The notes below the pieces were generated by a model that was not told where the DNA came from, did no database searches, and was given only the letters and a program-made list of their open reading frames with translations. A program made the translations under genes and the position numbers. A stretch of 64,000 bases of DNA from Narthecium ossifragum (lineage: Eukaryota; Streptophyta; Magnoliopsida; Dioscoreales; Nartheciaceae): the NCBI GenBank assembly GCA_963920575.1, contig OY986969.1, positions 4,226,001 to 4,290,000 on the forward strand, given 5' to 3'. Of the stretch, positions 26,901 to 35,924 are shown piece after piece. The number at the start of each line of letters is the position of its first letter. Positions within the stretch are counted from its first letter, which is position 1.

Positions 26901-29900
26901 ATCAGGAGAGGGAAAAGGGGGAAGAAAAAAAATATCTCTGCATGATATTGGTTAACAATAAATGTCAGGAAATCTTGCTTTAATTATCCACTTGATTCCA
27001 GCAAGTCCTTTTCGAGAAAAAAAAGACAATAAACATCTAAAGGTTTACCCAAACAAACAAATTAGAAAGGCAAAAAAGAAACCAATGCATGTGTAAAAAG
27101 TGGAGTAACTTAGGAGATTACAGTTTTCATTCTCAAATCAGAAAATGGCCAGTTATACCTACACCAGGTAAAGAGAGAGCTACTTTGACACCACCAGAAA
27201 ACAAAACCAAGAGGACATACCACAATGTTCTAGTGAGAACTCAATGAAGCAAAGAATGTGTTTTGTTTGCAAATGTTTGGTCTAAGTTATTTGCCTTTTC
27301 TTCATCAAGGAGAATCAACATATTATTTGCTCTGGTGAAAAAAGAAGAATACTCCAGGGTTGGCTTTCATTATTTTCACATCAATATTCTTGGTCCAAAA
27401 CAAAGAGTGAGAATTATCTACCAGTAATAGAATATCTATATACTAAACTCAACCTGCTCCTCTCCCTAATATCTACATGCAAGAAATTTAAGCTTCGCCA
27501 AATCTAAGCACAGCTTGACATATTTAATAGGCTGTTCAAGACGTCAAAATCAAACTAAAGAGTCATATGCTAACCAAGGGGCTCAATATACTTGGCTCGG
27601 ACCCCATGCGGAGGATGTGTCACGCAATTCGTGACCTGCAGCACGTATAGTGCCGTCCTACACAATCCTTGTGTATAATTAAATCAACCGAGAACATCAA
27701 ATATTAGTCTTTACAGGTGATCCTAATTTAAAAAGTTGGTATTTCGAAATCCCCATCAACTCAGGCTCTCTGACCAACAAGATAAAGGCCGTTCGTAACA
27801 CATCCGTGTGATGATATACAACAAAACAGAGAATATGACCGCACATATGAACAACAAAATCTGACCACCTCCCAGTTCTAGTAATTTTCCACCCAAAAGG
27901 AAATCTAATCTAGCCAAAGAATGTTTGTGAAACTCTGTAGTCAAGGATCTTCATGCCACAGGTCATATTCTTAAACATGTGTAGTGCCACCATAGAAAAT
28001 CCTTGAGAATAACTCAATCGACCTAGAACATGAAATACCAATCTTTACAGTCGATCCTAATTGACAAAAGTTGCTAATTCGAAACCCCACCAGTCTCCTG
28101 GAACAAGCAGATAAAGGAAGCCCCGTAACACTACCATGCGATAGTATACAGCAAAACTGAGAACATGACCATACAAGAAATGAACAAAAAATCTGACCAG
28201 CTCCCAATTCTAGTTATTTCCCACCGAAAAGGAAATCTAACATCTAACCAAAGATTATTCATGAAAACTCTATAGTTATGGATCATCATGTCACTGGCAA
28301 GCTCCATGGTAGTCACTATCAGGTCAATGTCTACAACAATATGTGCCTACACTAGATATTCCCGCCGGTATGGTATGTATAGTCATCGGTCACTATAGTA
28401 CTATGTACAGTAAACGGAGTACGGGGGGACCCGACTGGCACAGTAATACATACAAAGTTAAACTAGTAGAATAACATCATACTGATTCGTCTGAAACAAT
28501 TACACAAATCATCTGATATAAGCTGGATAACACTCTTAAAACTTTCAGCTCACCATGACTCAAGAACCTATAACCCATGGTTTAATATACAATGCCAAAG
28601 GTTTGGCCTTCCACAAGGAATTTACAATATCAAGTCCAAAGAATACGGGTTCAGAATATTCCACTGACAAACATTTAGAACATTAACTAACTGATCAACC
28701 CCCAAAGAAATGAATCAGCTGCTACTTACACGACCATCAAAGTCCGCCAATTTGAGGACTAGAAATTTTGCATTGATCAATAGAAACTCACCAAGCAAAT
28801 TTTATAAGTGACCTAAAGAACCAAGGCCAATTATCAACGATAAAGATAGAAAAAGTAACAAGGGGATCTCATGATTGTCAACAGAGATTTTGACCTTATC
28901 CGTTGTTTTAATTAATATTCATGTTAAGCCACAATTGACATCAAACTCCTACCAAACATCTGCAATAGTAGCAAGAGACATGAAAAGACCAAGGGTCAGT
29001 TTGGGTGTTTGTTGTGTTTTTTATGGTTGTGGTGAGGTGAGGCGTGTTTGTAAAACTAAGGTGATTCAATCCAAGATGACAGTTAAAAAGGAGTTTGGCA
29101 GTCACATTAATAACTGCAGTATAAATGTGTGTCCATGTAGTTGTTGTTCAGGTGTATATTTAGTTCCAACAATGGTGTAGTGCAAATACTAGCTTTTCAT
29201 TCCGAAAAATCACGTACAGTTTCATTTCAGGTTTTTACGGCGCAGCCTGGGGGTGGTCAAATCGAAGCACCTATAAACTGTTCATTTCTGACACAGTTTG
29301 GGCATGGTTGCACCAGTTCGAGATTACTCCCCAAACGGATTAATTATGCACAGTTGCGTCCAATCAAAAAAAAAAGTGTGTTTAGAAGCACAAACACAAG
29401 CCCAAAAGGAACCTAAATATTTCTGCCTATTGGAGCAAAGTGAAGCAAACTAAAGCAAGAGAAAGAACATATTGAAGTAAATCCAGAGTTTAGTGCTATG
29501 GAAATTGTGTTGAAAATAGAGTGAGGAACATATCAAAAAACTAACAACACTATTCAGTACAATAACTCTTGTGAAGATTCTTTAGACAGAGTACTAACTG
29601 TCGTGAGTTCAGCACTAAAGCGCTCTTCGTTGGCAGCAGCAGCATCCTTCGATGAGCGCAACTCCTTCAAAAGAATAAAGCAATTTCTCACAAGGTAGGT
29701 GGAAATCATACAAATTACAAAATAAAAAAGCCATTAGGCAAAATGGGTGTGGTACCTCTTCCAATGTGGAAACTCTATGTTCCAGTTCCCTTGCTCTTTC
29801 TTTATTTCTCTTAGATGAAGCAGAGGATTCGTTAAATTGCCTTTCAAGCTGAAACAAATGAACTTCCAATATAGCTTGAGAAAGCTCAGATTAAAGGGAA

Positions 29901-32900
29901 CTGCATATGCAATTTTACCAGCATTGACTTACATCAGCAATCTTAGCAGACATATCTGCCTCAATTTCCATATGCGACTTACGAAGCTCAATTATACTCT
30001 TAACCTTGACATTTAACTCCTCGTTAAGCCAAGCATTGTGCGTCTCAAACAGTTCCTTCTCCTAGAACAGTGCATATGATCACCCGAATGAGTTCCATCG
30101 CATGAAGAAAATCAAAAAGACCAGTTCTCATAAAAAAGCACGTAGCAGTCAAAAGCCAAACCTGCATTAGACGATTGCATGTGGCACGAGATCTTGCTAA
30201 CTCTGCCTCATTGTCATGTATCGTAGCCTCTTTTGAGGTGATGCGATCTGTTAAATTAACCTTTTTCCCAGCACAAAAAGATAAACAAAGGCTATGAGAC
30301 ATAATGAACACTTCAAACCTACGCTAGACAAAATGAAAACATTAAAATCTTTGAAAGAATGCAAAATCAGGATCGTGCAGAACCTAAGCTATTATAGGTG
30401 CATATAATACATGTCACCTTGAAAACAAGAATAGTACTGTTTGATAGGAAGAACATCCATCTAACATATGTTAAAATGCTTTGGAAGCAATTGCAACATC
30501 TTGCTTAGATTTCTAGTGCTCACTAGAGAAGAGTGCAGGCATTTTAAGAAGGAATGGCTATAGTCGATCTTCTGAGTCAAAACTTTAGGCCCTAAATAAT
30601 AGTGCATGCAAACATGTTACCCAACCCCTTCTCTTTTTTGACTTTCCTTCCACTATATATTACCAGAATTCATGGTCATGAGGTTCATATTCTCTTCTTT
30701 TTTTTAAGTTGAGCCTTTAACCGGTTTAGATCGGGCAAATACCCTTATAAGCACAATGTCCTCAACAGGACTAGAATTCAAAGCCTACCTCTCACATGAG
30801 GTACTTTGTGAGAGGTACTTAACCAAACAGTGCAGATTCATATTCTTTATTAACTAATATAGTTCAGGAAGGTGATGTGGTAGAATCCAATAGAAGCAAG
30901 CTAAGGATTAAACAACTTTGATAGATATCCATCTTCAATTAAAACAATCCAATAAGAACAAACTATTTTCAGTCTCTTCCGCATTTAGAAAGCCTTCTGT
31001 TTTTAGTTCAAGCAGCCCACCCAAACATGGCAATTACCTAAGTAGTGGTTCTCTTGCAACCGCGAAAAAAAATTCTACCAATTAACTCAAGGCATTATTT
31101 CCTTTTGGCTTGGTGGAGCTGAGGATGGTTCCGCTGCACTCTATAGGAAATGAAAAAGAAAAACTGAGGGCCTCAGTTGTCGTGTTTTAAGCAAATAATG
31201 GGTACCCTCAAGGCGAAGCATGTCAGACATGTAATAGGCAATCAATGCAGACAATTCAGTGGGGCACTTAGAATAAGCAGCCAGCGTGAACAGCATTTAT
31301 ACCCTTAAAGAATTTTTCGTTGCAGTTACACTACAAACCACAAGAAACCTACAGTGTTAACTTTGTCGACTGATGATTATAAAGCTAACTGCCGACTGTC
31401 TGCAATCATTTAGCGTATACTTTTCCTCCTTGAGTTCACTGATTGCCATCGAAAGTTCGAAACTGCAATCAGGATGTTGTACAGAACACACAAAAAGGAC
31501 TACCAGCCCATAAGATCAACAAGTACATTATCTGAAGATCATTAGTCCAACTTAGAAATGATTGATTAGGCTACCAGAATAAAACATCACGCATAAAAGA
31601 ACTGCTACTTGGTTCTCTGGGATGTTTGCCAATGACTAGGACAATGGGAAAACTTCATATGATCCATGTAAATTAGTACTTTTCTCAATGATTTTCCTAT
31701 CTATGAGCCAATAGCTTTGTCTTTTTAATTTTCTTAAATGGAAATATAGAGGATAAGTTTTCTTTGTTGTAGTGGACTAGATTATGTTCAGTTGTATAAA
31801 GTAGATACCCAACAAGTGACTCCTTGAAAATAGCAGTTTTGGGTTACACAATAATGGAGCCACTCATCATTTTTCATCATGTCACTATAGTCCTGGAAGT
31901 AGAGACAATTATCCAATTTCTAGTACTTGGTTCCGCGAAGTGGGGAAGTCTTATAAAGGGGGAAACTAGGAAGGAGTTTAATGACTTTGCATTTGGAAGT
32001 CCAACATGCAGTTGTTGTCCAGCGAAAGTCGGATTGGGAAATAGAGGGTTGTGGGACGTGACTCAACCTACTTCCCAATCCACTTCCAGTGATCCCAATG
32101 GTAGAAAATGAGGCTTTCCGGCTCCCACTGCTTGTAATCAAACATGCTTCTTAACTCAACTTTAATTGATCTTTATCACTTCTTCATCTTCATTGGTGGA
32201 ACCCAACATCGCCAGACTACCGCACATGAAGTGTTAATCAACTTTTTTCCACTATAATCAGTTTACATGAGACAACCAAAAACCAAAAATATTCTGGCTA
32301 GAAAACAGATCTAAACCATGTTGATCCCACAAATCTATACATATCAAGTATCCTTCTTGAATTTACAAGTCCTTAAGAAATCTAGGAATAAGGCTAATAT
32401 CTTTCTTTTATCCATTAAAATACATTCATGGAAATCCCTGAATACAATATTCACATGAACCAAAGCATAATTTCCCTCCGAACCAAACCTCCAAGCTCTC
32501 TTTCTCCCTGGTGGGAGAAGACGTGCCACAGCCGGGAAAATGAGAATAGATATTAGTTCACGAGGCATGTTTTGAATCATAGAGGGAAGAGAAGCTCTTT
32601 TATTTGAATTTTTTGCCAGGATTGTGACCATCGTCAGCTGCCGAGTTAGGTGTGCACAATGCACACTCATATCAGTATGCATTCTATCATTACTAAAGAG
32701 GATACTGCCAATCAAGTTGGCATAATGATCATGCATCCAGAGTTGTTCAATGATCGGTGAGTTCAAATGAGTATCAATTTATTTATTGTTCATATTTTCT
32801 GACAATTTGCACGATGACAAGCTCGATTAGACGCAGTGTTTTTTTTTTGTTCTTTTTTTTTTTTTTTTTGGTTTCTAATAGTAGCAAACATGTCCTGCAG

Positions 32901-34055
32901 CTCAACCATGGTAAAAATTGTGACCTCTAGAGGGGGGTGCCAAGAATGAGACTTGGTTCCAGCTAATTAGGAAAGACATTTATGTTAGCTATCTACATCC
33001 TAATTTATAGGCCAGAAGCAAGGTAGAGGGCATAACTGTAAAGCATTTGCACCAGCACCGCTAAGTAATAGGCCAGATTTATTAACAAAGGTCACGTCCT
33101 GTAGCTACAGATCCTAAATACCACCAAAAAAATTGAAGAAATGCATATAATAACAAGAGTTGATGAAAAACTGAAAGGAAAATTTGAAATATTACAGATG
33201 CTCGCTCGTCATTACTCCAAATAAGAAAGGTTAACGCAAGCACATTATACACTATACAAAGGTTTAATGGTAACTTCTACAGCCAAAACACGATGCATCA
33301 GAATGCAAGCTTACTCACAATCTTGTCAAGATAGCTTTGGATCGTAGCATTCTTCTCGCCGATCTCTGCATCTTTCTGCTCCAGGAGCTCCAGCAGCTGC
33401 CGCTTCGACTTATGGAGCTCTGAGGCTTCCATCGAGAGCCTCTCAATCTCACCATCTTTTCCTATCTGAGAATCAACATGGTTTAAGAAACAGAACAAAC
33501 AAACCACGAAACTTTTATAACCTAGGAAACCAAAACAACCACCTATCTGAATTCAGGAACGTTTAAAGAAAAAGAATCAAGAACGCAACAAATGCTCGAT
33601 ATATTGATCCATTCAGAAACACATGTATGAAGAAAACAAATCAACAAATCAGCCCAAAATTTATTCCAAAACTAGATGAGCATATCAACTTAAAACGAAT
33701 CAATCAAGAGAACAGCGAAGCGCCTGAGACACATAATAAAGGCCCTCACCGCCTTAAGGTGGAGATGGTGTTTCTGGGCCTGAGCGTCGGCGATGTCGGC
33801 AAGGCGCTTCTCTGAGGCGGCGGCGAACTGGACGTTCTCGGCCTGGAGACGGGAGAACTCATCGGAGAGGACATCGTACCTCTGCTCGAGGAGGCCGCAG
33901 GTCTGCTCCGCAGCAATGGCAGCCGCGTCGGCCCCCGCCCGGACGGTGTCCAGTTGCTGCCGAAGGTCGCGAATCGCCGCGTCGGCCCTCTCCGCCACCG
34001 CGCCGGGGTCATTAGAGAGCTGCCGGAGTTCCTCCTCGGAGATGAACAGCGGCAT
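1..34055 (-). CDS. NUA: Nuclear-pore anchor (NUA/TPR/Mlp-like nuclear basket protein), 33 exons, C-terminus outside window
   Basis: Encodes the long coiled-coil nucleoporin of the inner (basket) face of the nuclear pore. Family knowledge: plant NUA works in mRNA export, SUMO homeostasis with the ESD4 protease, and flowering control. Exons on the minus strand: 34055-33750, 33465-33319, 30260-30162, 30061-29933, 29848-29756, 29664-29599, 26868-26779, 26689-26612, 26013-25889, 23787-23673, 23563-23471, 22846-22798, 21952-21849, 21778-21710, 21176-21033, 20934-20830, 20667-20554, 19229-19151, 18711-18659, 18550-18477, 9868-9766, 9516-9382, 9296-9198, 9013-8972, 8879-8826, 5706-5527, 5444-5397, 2988-2938, 1367-1284, 1173-1099, 998-814, 727-625, 48-1. 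All junctions are GT-AG and the joined frame stays open for 1,113 codons. The N-terminus [13 protein letters not shown] and blocks such as [16 protein letters not shown] are NUA hallmarks. The known Arabidopsis protein is about 2,090 residues, so roughly half is here. The exon at 5444-5397 is the least certain. Confidence 0.93.
1791..2730. mobile_element. GC-rich hAT-like element, copy 1 (940 bp)
   Basis: Perfect 8-bp target duplication GAAAAATC at 1783-1790 and 2731-2738. The ends are CAAGGATTTCCG and CGGCAATCCTTG, imperfect inverted repeats. The ends are packed with GTGCCGGTCGGCA-type palindromes. The middle is a purine-rich AGAGGAG tract (1995-2115) and an AT-rich filler that includes (ATTA)n at about 2478-2500. 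There is no transposase frame. An 8-bp duplication is the hAT signature. It lies in NUA intron 28. Confidence 0.72.
4466..4934. mobile_element. Probable diverged member of the GC-rich hAT-like family
   Basis: The left part has CAAGGTTGTTGCG and CCTGCCGGCACGGTACGTACC. The right end has ACCGGCCAGTACGGTA followed by CAATCCTTG. A polypyrimidine block (4600-4760) fills the middle. The flanking octamers match poorly (5 of 8), so the limits are approximate. A related GC block without clear ends lies at 3660-3760. Both are in NUA intron 27. Confidence 0.42.
5397..9868 (-). CDS. NUA: NUA exons 21-27 (rod, central part)
   Basis: Exons 9868-9766, 9516-9382, 9296-9198, 9013-8972, 8879-8826, 5706-5527 and probably 5444-5397. 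Recognisable blocks are [40 protein letters not shown] and [14 protein letters not shown]. The short exons of 42 and 54 bases are supported by frame and by matches to the family. Exon 26 encodes [20 protein letters not shown]. Exon 27 (48 bases, [16 protein letters not shown]) is placed only by its AG and GT sites and open frame, so treat it as tentative. Intron 25 (5707-8825) carries several repeats. Confidence 0.85.
6011..6281. mobile_element. GC-rich hAT-like MITE, copy 2 (271 bp)
   Basis: Perfect 8-bp target duplication ATCTAGTC at 6003-6010 and 6282-6289. The termini are CATGGATTGCCGTGCCGG and GGACGGCAATCCATG. The body is a chain of CCGGCACG palindromes around a short GAAGAAGAAAG core, so most of the strand can fold back on itself. 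It lies in NUA intron 25. The short open frames in all directions arise from the GC repeats. Confidence 0.78.
7188..7500. repeat. Direct duplication, two diverged copies
   Basis: GCAACATGGTTTTGAC at about 7193 and again at about 7370 starts two copies, each continuing through ATATAATT..ACCTTAGCT, a CAGTAGGCAGGGA-like stretch and TTTTGACCA. Period is about 178 bases. It is non-coding sequence in NUA intron 25. Confidence 0.65.
8035..8468 (+). mobile_element. GC-rich hAT-like element, diverged copy
   Basis: The right end GGTAATCCTTG and scattered CCGGCACC / TGCCGGCC palindromes match the family. The stretch ATTTGATGCTTAAA, then GATTGCCCAA, is shared with the reverse complement of 24709-25107. 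No matching target duplication was found and the left end is unclear. It contains a 38-39-base tandem repeat at 8092-8175. It lies in NUA intron 25. Confidence 0.5.
8092..8175 (+). repeat. Tandem repeat, 38-39-base unit, about 2.2 copies
   Basis: The unit contains TTTGTGCTTTGGTGCATTGG followed by CACTAGCACAAGGA. It is repeated with few changes at 8092, 8129 and, partly, 8166. It is inside the diverged GC-rich element. Confidence 0.7.
11475..14799 (+). mobile_element. hAT transposon carrying a transposase gene (3.3 kb)
   Basis: The 17-base terminal repeats CTAGGAAGCACCGACAC and, inverted at the right end, CTATGAAGCATGGACAC match at 14 positions. The flanking octamers GAGGAGAG and GAGAAGAG match in 7 of 8, though the purine-rich setting weakens this. 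Both subterminal regions (11508-11592 and 14705-14790) are dense in GTGTC/GACAC words, the usual pattern of hAT transposase binding sites. It contains one transposase gene in the same orientation. Confidence 0.75.
12069..14364 (+). pseudogene. hAT transposase (BED finger, DUF659, hAT dimerisation), one in-frame stop
   Basis: Exon 1 is 12069-13654 and exon 2 is 13743-14364, joined by a clear GT-AG intron (CCG AG / A TAC). The start chosen is [10 protein letters not shown]; an in-frame ATG at 12021 lies before a likely splice acceptor. The N-terminus has a BED-type zinc-finger region (CNFCNCTF with downstream His and Cys). A DUF659 domain follows ([20 protein letters not shown], then [20 protein letters not shown]). 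The C-terminus is the hAT dimerisation block ([20 protein letters not shown]). The Asp of SDGWSD, the Asp of TDDAAN and the Glu of SERNW are the likely catalytic residues. The frame is open except for TGA at 13530-13532, where relatives usually have Arg, so a CGA-to-TGA change is likely. It is antisense within NUA intron 20. Confidence 0.88.
16193..18189 (+). other. Gene-free sequence, 3' part of the solo LTR
   Basis: AT-rich, with stop codons in every frame. The segment around 17830-17930 (ACTGGGCTTTATGCTCA.. then a polypyrimidine CAG) resembles a motif also seen at 56295-56330 in another LTR-like block, which supports the LTR reading. No gene seen. Confidence 0.45.
18477..23787 (-). CDS. 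NUA: NUA exons 10-20 ([13 protein letters not shown] block and middle rod)
   Basis: Eleven exons: 23787-23673, 23563-23471, 22846-22798, 21952-21849, 21778-21710, 21176-21033, 20934-20830, 20667-20554, 19229-19151, 18711-18659 and 18550-18477. Exon 10 encodes the most diagnostic plant NUA block ([16 protein letters not shown]). Exon 16 gives [20 protein letters not shown], and exon 17 gives [19 protein letters not shown]. Phases are mutually consistent: the two partial codons at 12/13, the two at 18/19 and the two at 20/21 all resolve. Exon 20 ends in AG and is completed by an A at the start of exon 21, which lies 8.6 kb away. Confidence 0.92.
21301..21492. mobile_element. GC-rich hAT-like MITE, copy 3 (192 bp)
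   Basis: Perfect 8-bp target duplication GTTCAAGC at 21293-21300 and 21493-21500. The ends CAGGGATTGCCGTGG and CACAGCAATCCTTG are inverted repeats of the same family as copies 1 and 2. The interior is less GC-rich. It sits in the short NUA intron 14 between exons 14 and 15. Confidence 0.78.
23898..24180. other. Cluster of nested palindromes plus unexplained frame
   Basis: GCTAAAGATA and TATCTTTAGC (about 23905-23942) form one stem. TATGCCTTATGC and GCATAAGGCATA (about 23946-23990) form another, with ATGCCATAT / ATATGGCAT inside. A minus-strand frame of 74 codons (24175-23951, starting [20 protein letters not shown]) begins next to it. I do not recognise it; it looks like inserted foreign sequence. 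It is in NUA intron 9. Confidence 0.4.
24709..25107 (-). mobile_element. GC-rich hAT-like element, copy 4 (about 400 bp)
   Basis: Starts CAAGGAATACCGTGCTGCCGG and ends near ACGTACCTT. The flanks GTCCATGT and GTCCATAT agree in 7 of 8 bases. The interior (24770-24970) is related, in inverted orientation, to 8200-8468, so the two are diverged copies of one subfamily. It lies in NUA intron 9. The right end is uncertain by a base or two. Confidence 0.55.
25889..30260 (-). CDS. NUA: NUA exons 3-9 (coiled-coil rod, first part)
   Basis: Exons 30260-30162, 30061-29933, 29848-29756, 29664-29599, 26868-26779, 26689-26612 and 26013-25889. They translate to charged helical sequence with conserved blocks [32 protein letters not shown] and [17 protein letters not shown]. 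Exon 9 ends two bases into a Leu codon that exon 10 completes. Exons 3-6 are clustered within 700 bases. A 2.7-kb intron (26869-29598) then separates exon 7; it holds a tandem duplication and a Tourist-like element. Acidic and basic residues alternate throughout with no membrane segment, as expected for a parallel dimeric coiled coil. Confidence 0.9.
27640..28310. repeat. Tandem duplication, about 334-base unit, two copies
   Basis: TAGTGCCGTCC..CAATCCTTG near 27647 and TAGTGCCACC..AATCCTTG near 27982 begin two diverged copies. They continue in parallel through TCTTTACAG, GATCCTAATT, AATCTGACCA and AAAGGAAATCTAA. It is in NUA intron 6. No coding potential. Confidence 0.75.
28993..29413. mobile_element. 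Tourist-like (PIF/Harbinger) MITE, 421 bp
   Basis: The left end GGGTCAGTTTGGG and right end CCCAAAAGGAACC are imperfect inverted repeats of the GTTTGG type. They are flanked by CAA (28990-28992) and TAA (29414-29416). The flank mismatch and end divergence point to an old copy. It is in NUA intron 6. Confidence 0.5.
30261..33318 (-). other. NUA intron 2 (3.1 kb)
   Basis: No exon or named element was recognised. It has a polypyrimidine run with long T tracts at 32841-32869. The short plus-strand frame at 31824-32111 lacks family features. Confidence 0.6.
33319..34055 (-). CDS. NUA: NUA exons 1-2 (N-terminal coiled coil)
   Basis: Exon 1 (34055-33750) carries the start codon and 102 codons. It is GC-rich and alanine-rich, with heptad-like residues ([17 protein letters not shown]). 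The start is the first ATG after the 5' leader and gives the family's MPLF N-terminus. Exon 2 (33465-33319) encodes [20 protein letters not shown], close to the Arabidopsis NUA sequence. Both exons end in complete codons, so the junctions are phase 0. Exon 1 is much richer in GC than the AT-rich exons downstream. Confidence 0.93.
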
Positions 34056-34074
34056 CTAGAATAGTAACGTTACC

Positions 34075-34090
34075 GTTAGGGTTAGGGTTT
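34075..34090 (-). promoter_or_regulatory. Telo-box (interstitial AAACCCTAACCCTAAC) in the NUA 5' leader
   Basis: Read on the minus strand, AAACCCTAACCCTAAC begins 35 bases upstream of the NUA start codon. This is about two units of the plant telomere repeat. Telo-boxes are known in 5' regions of plant translation and housekeeping genes, where they bind Myb-like telobox factors. The position fits the 5' leader, and the function is inferred. Confidence 0.6.
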
Positions 34091-34523
34091 GAAATCGACG
34101 CGGGGGTGGGAGGGAAGAGGGTGTTGTTATTTGATGGTGCGGGGCATGGAGAAGCCGAGATGGTTGGGATCGTCGTATCAAGATTTATAACCATTCCGGG
34201 TGAACTTTCCCGAGTATTTATTGCGGTTTTCCTCTCCGTTTAATTAAAAAAATATTTAAGTTTTGGTTTGACGCTAATTGGGGTAGAGCATGACATTCCC
34301 ATTAAATCAATAGTTATATACTAATTAACTACTGATTGATTAATCGATACATTCCCACTAAATCAATAGCTATATACTAATTAGGTGGTGGGCCCGTGCC
34401 AGGTGGCACGGCTAATTATCCACCCCACTATCTCTATAATAACTTACGCCACATCAATCCACTATCTTTATAATAACTTATGCCACGTGTGTATAATGTT
34501 ATGACTCAGATGATGAGTCATAA
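34091..34523. other. NUA upstream region
   Basis: Presumed NUA promoter and leader. It contains a short direct duplication: ATTCCCATTAAATCAATAG near 34297 and ATTCCCACTAAATCAATAG near 34352. AT-rich, no gene. Confidence 0.4.
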
Positions 34524-34532
34524 AAATATAAA

Positions 34533-35915
34533 GGCTAAATTACGTTTTTGGTACCCGTAAAATTTTGGATTTCCCACTTTAGTACCTCTAGTTTTATAAT
34601 TACGTTTTTAGTACCTATACTATTAAAACCGCTTCGTTTTGGTCCGACCGTCTAACAGCGTTAGTTTTGTAAACGGAAAACTGGTCACGTGCCTGCACGT
34701 GACCAGTGTGTGTTTGGTCTTCAAACGGCGGAGACGGAGGCGGAGGTGGCAGTGGCAGTGGGGAGGGAGAAGGGGTAAGGAAAGGTGGGTGGTGGGGGTC
34801 GCCGGAGGAGGACGGCGCTAGTGGAGTGACCGGATGCATGTGGTATGGGTGGCGGCGAAGGCGTGTCGGGATCGAACCGCTACTGCGCTCTGCACCATAA
34901 TATGGCAGCAATCCATACTCCTCCTTCTCTAGGTAGTATGGCAGCAACTCATCTCTTGCTCTCTCTCCATCAAAGCTCCAAGCTTTCTGGTTGAATCAGG
35001 AGGGCAAATCCATGATTAAAGAACAGAGGAAACAGAGCATGCTGGTCTTGAGGAAAAGATAAGACTAACGAGTACCTTCGACGACCATGGACATATGGAA
35101 GACAGAAGACGAGACGTACGCGCGGCGTTATAAACCCACTTGGTAGCTTCGTCGTCTTCTTCTCAGGTGGCATTATATATATATATGAGACTGGCTGCTA
35201 GTTGATGAGCCCATGGCAGTGGCCGGTGGTGTTTTAATAGAGAAGAAAGGTAGCTTGAAAGCAAAGTGGTAGCAAACATAGCCAGCTAGTGGCCAATTTA
35301 AACTATAGCACGCAAGTAGATTGTTTGTTAGTACACAAGTAGATTATTTGTTATTGGTACGTAGCTATAGTTGAGGAAGGAGGATTATCTGGAGTACTTG
35401 GCAATGGAGGAAGCAGTAGGAATAGACTACTTTGGGAATAACTACTCCGGGTGTAGCTCCAGCACCTCCATCGTCGACGACGACGTCCCCTGGGGATGGG
35501 ACGACTGGGCTCCGGTCATCGACTGGTGCCCGCTCCCTATCGTCGTAGGCAACGACTTCTCTGGCATGATGGGTTGGATGCTCTCCGGCAGAGGAGAGAT
35601 GAGAGATGGAGAGACAGGGGGGAGAGAGAGCACGGAAGAGAGAGGGAGGAGAGAGAGAAGTGAGATCATTGATGGAGAAGATGATGTGGCAAAACCAGTC
35701 GGTCAAAATTGACTGAAACTAGTCAAAATTGCCTGAAAATCGCTCACGTGGTATCATGTGAGCGGGTTGCCGTCAAGCCTAGATAACGGAGTCTAACGGT
35801 AGGTACTAAATATGTTATATACATTATATATAGGTATTAAAAACGTAATTATAAAACTAGAGGTACTAAAGTGGTATATCCAAAATTTTACATGTACCAA
35901 AAGCGTAATTAAGAC
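34533..35915. mobile_element. Mutator-like (MULE) element, 1,383 bp
   Basis: Perfect 9-bp target duplication AAATATAAA at 34524-34532 and 35916-35924, diagnostic of Mutator-like elements. The terminal repeats are long (over 100 bases) and imperfect. They begin GGCTAAATTACGTTTTTGG on the left and, inverted, GTCTTAATTACGCTTTTGG on the right, and both contain TTAGTACCTCTAGTTTTATA. The interior has no MuDR transposase. It holds a GC/GGA-rich stretch (34715-34880) and a plus frame at 35371-35712 (113 codons, acidic, unrecognised). It could be a gene-capturing (Pack-MULE) type. The left end is about 480 bases upstream of the NUA start codon. Confidence 0.8.
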
Positions 35916-35924
35916 AAATATAAA

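Noticed and set aside
31824..32111. 95-codon plus-strand frame in NUA intron 2
   Set aside because: No recognisable domain; contains a short inverted pair (GGATTGGGAA / TTCCCAATCC) that suggests a decayed repeat instead.
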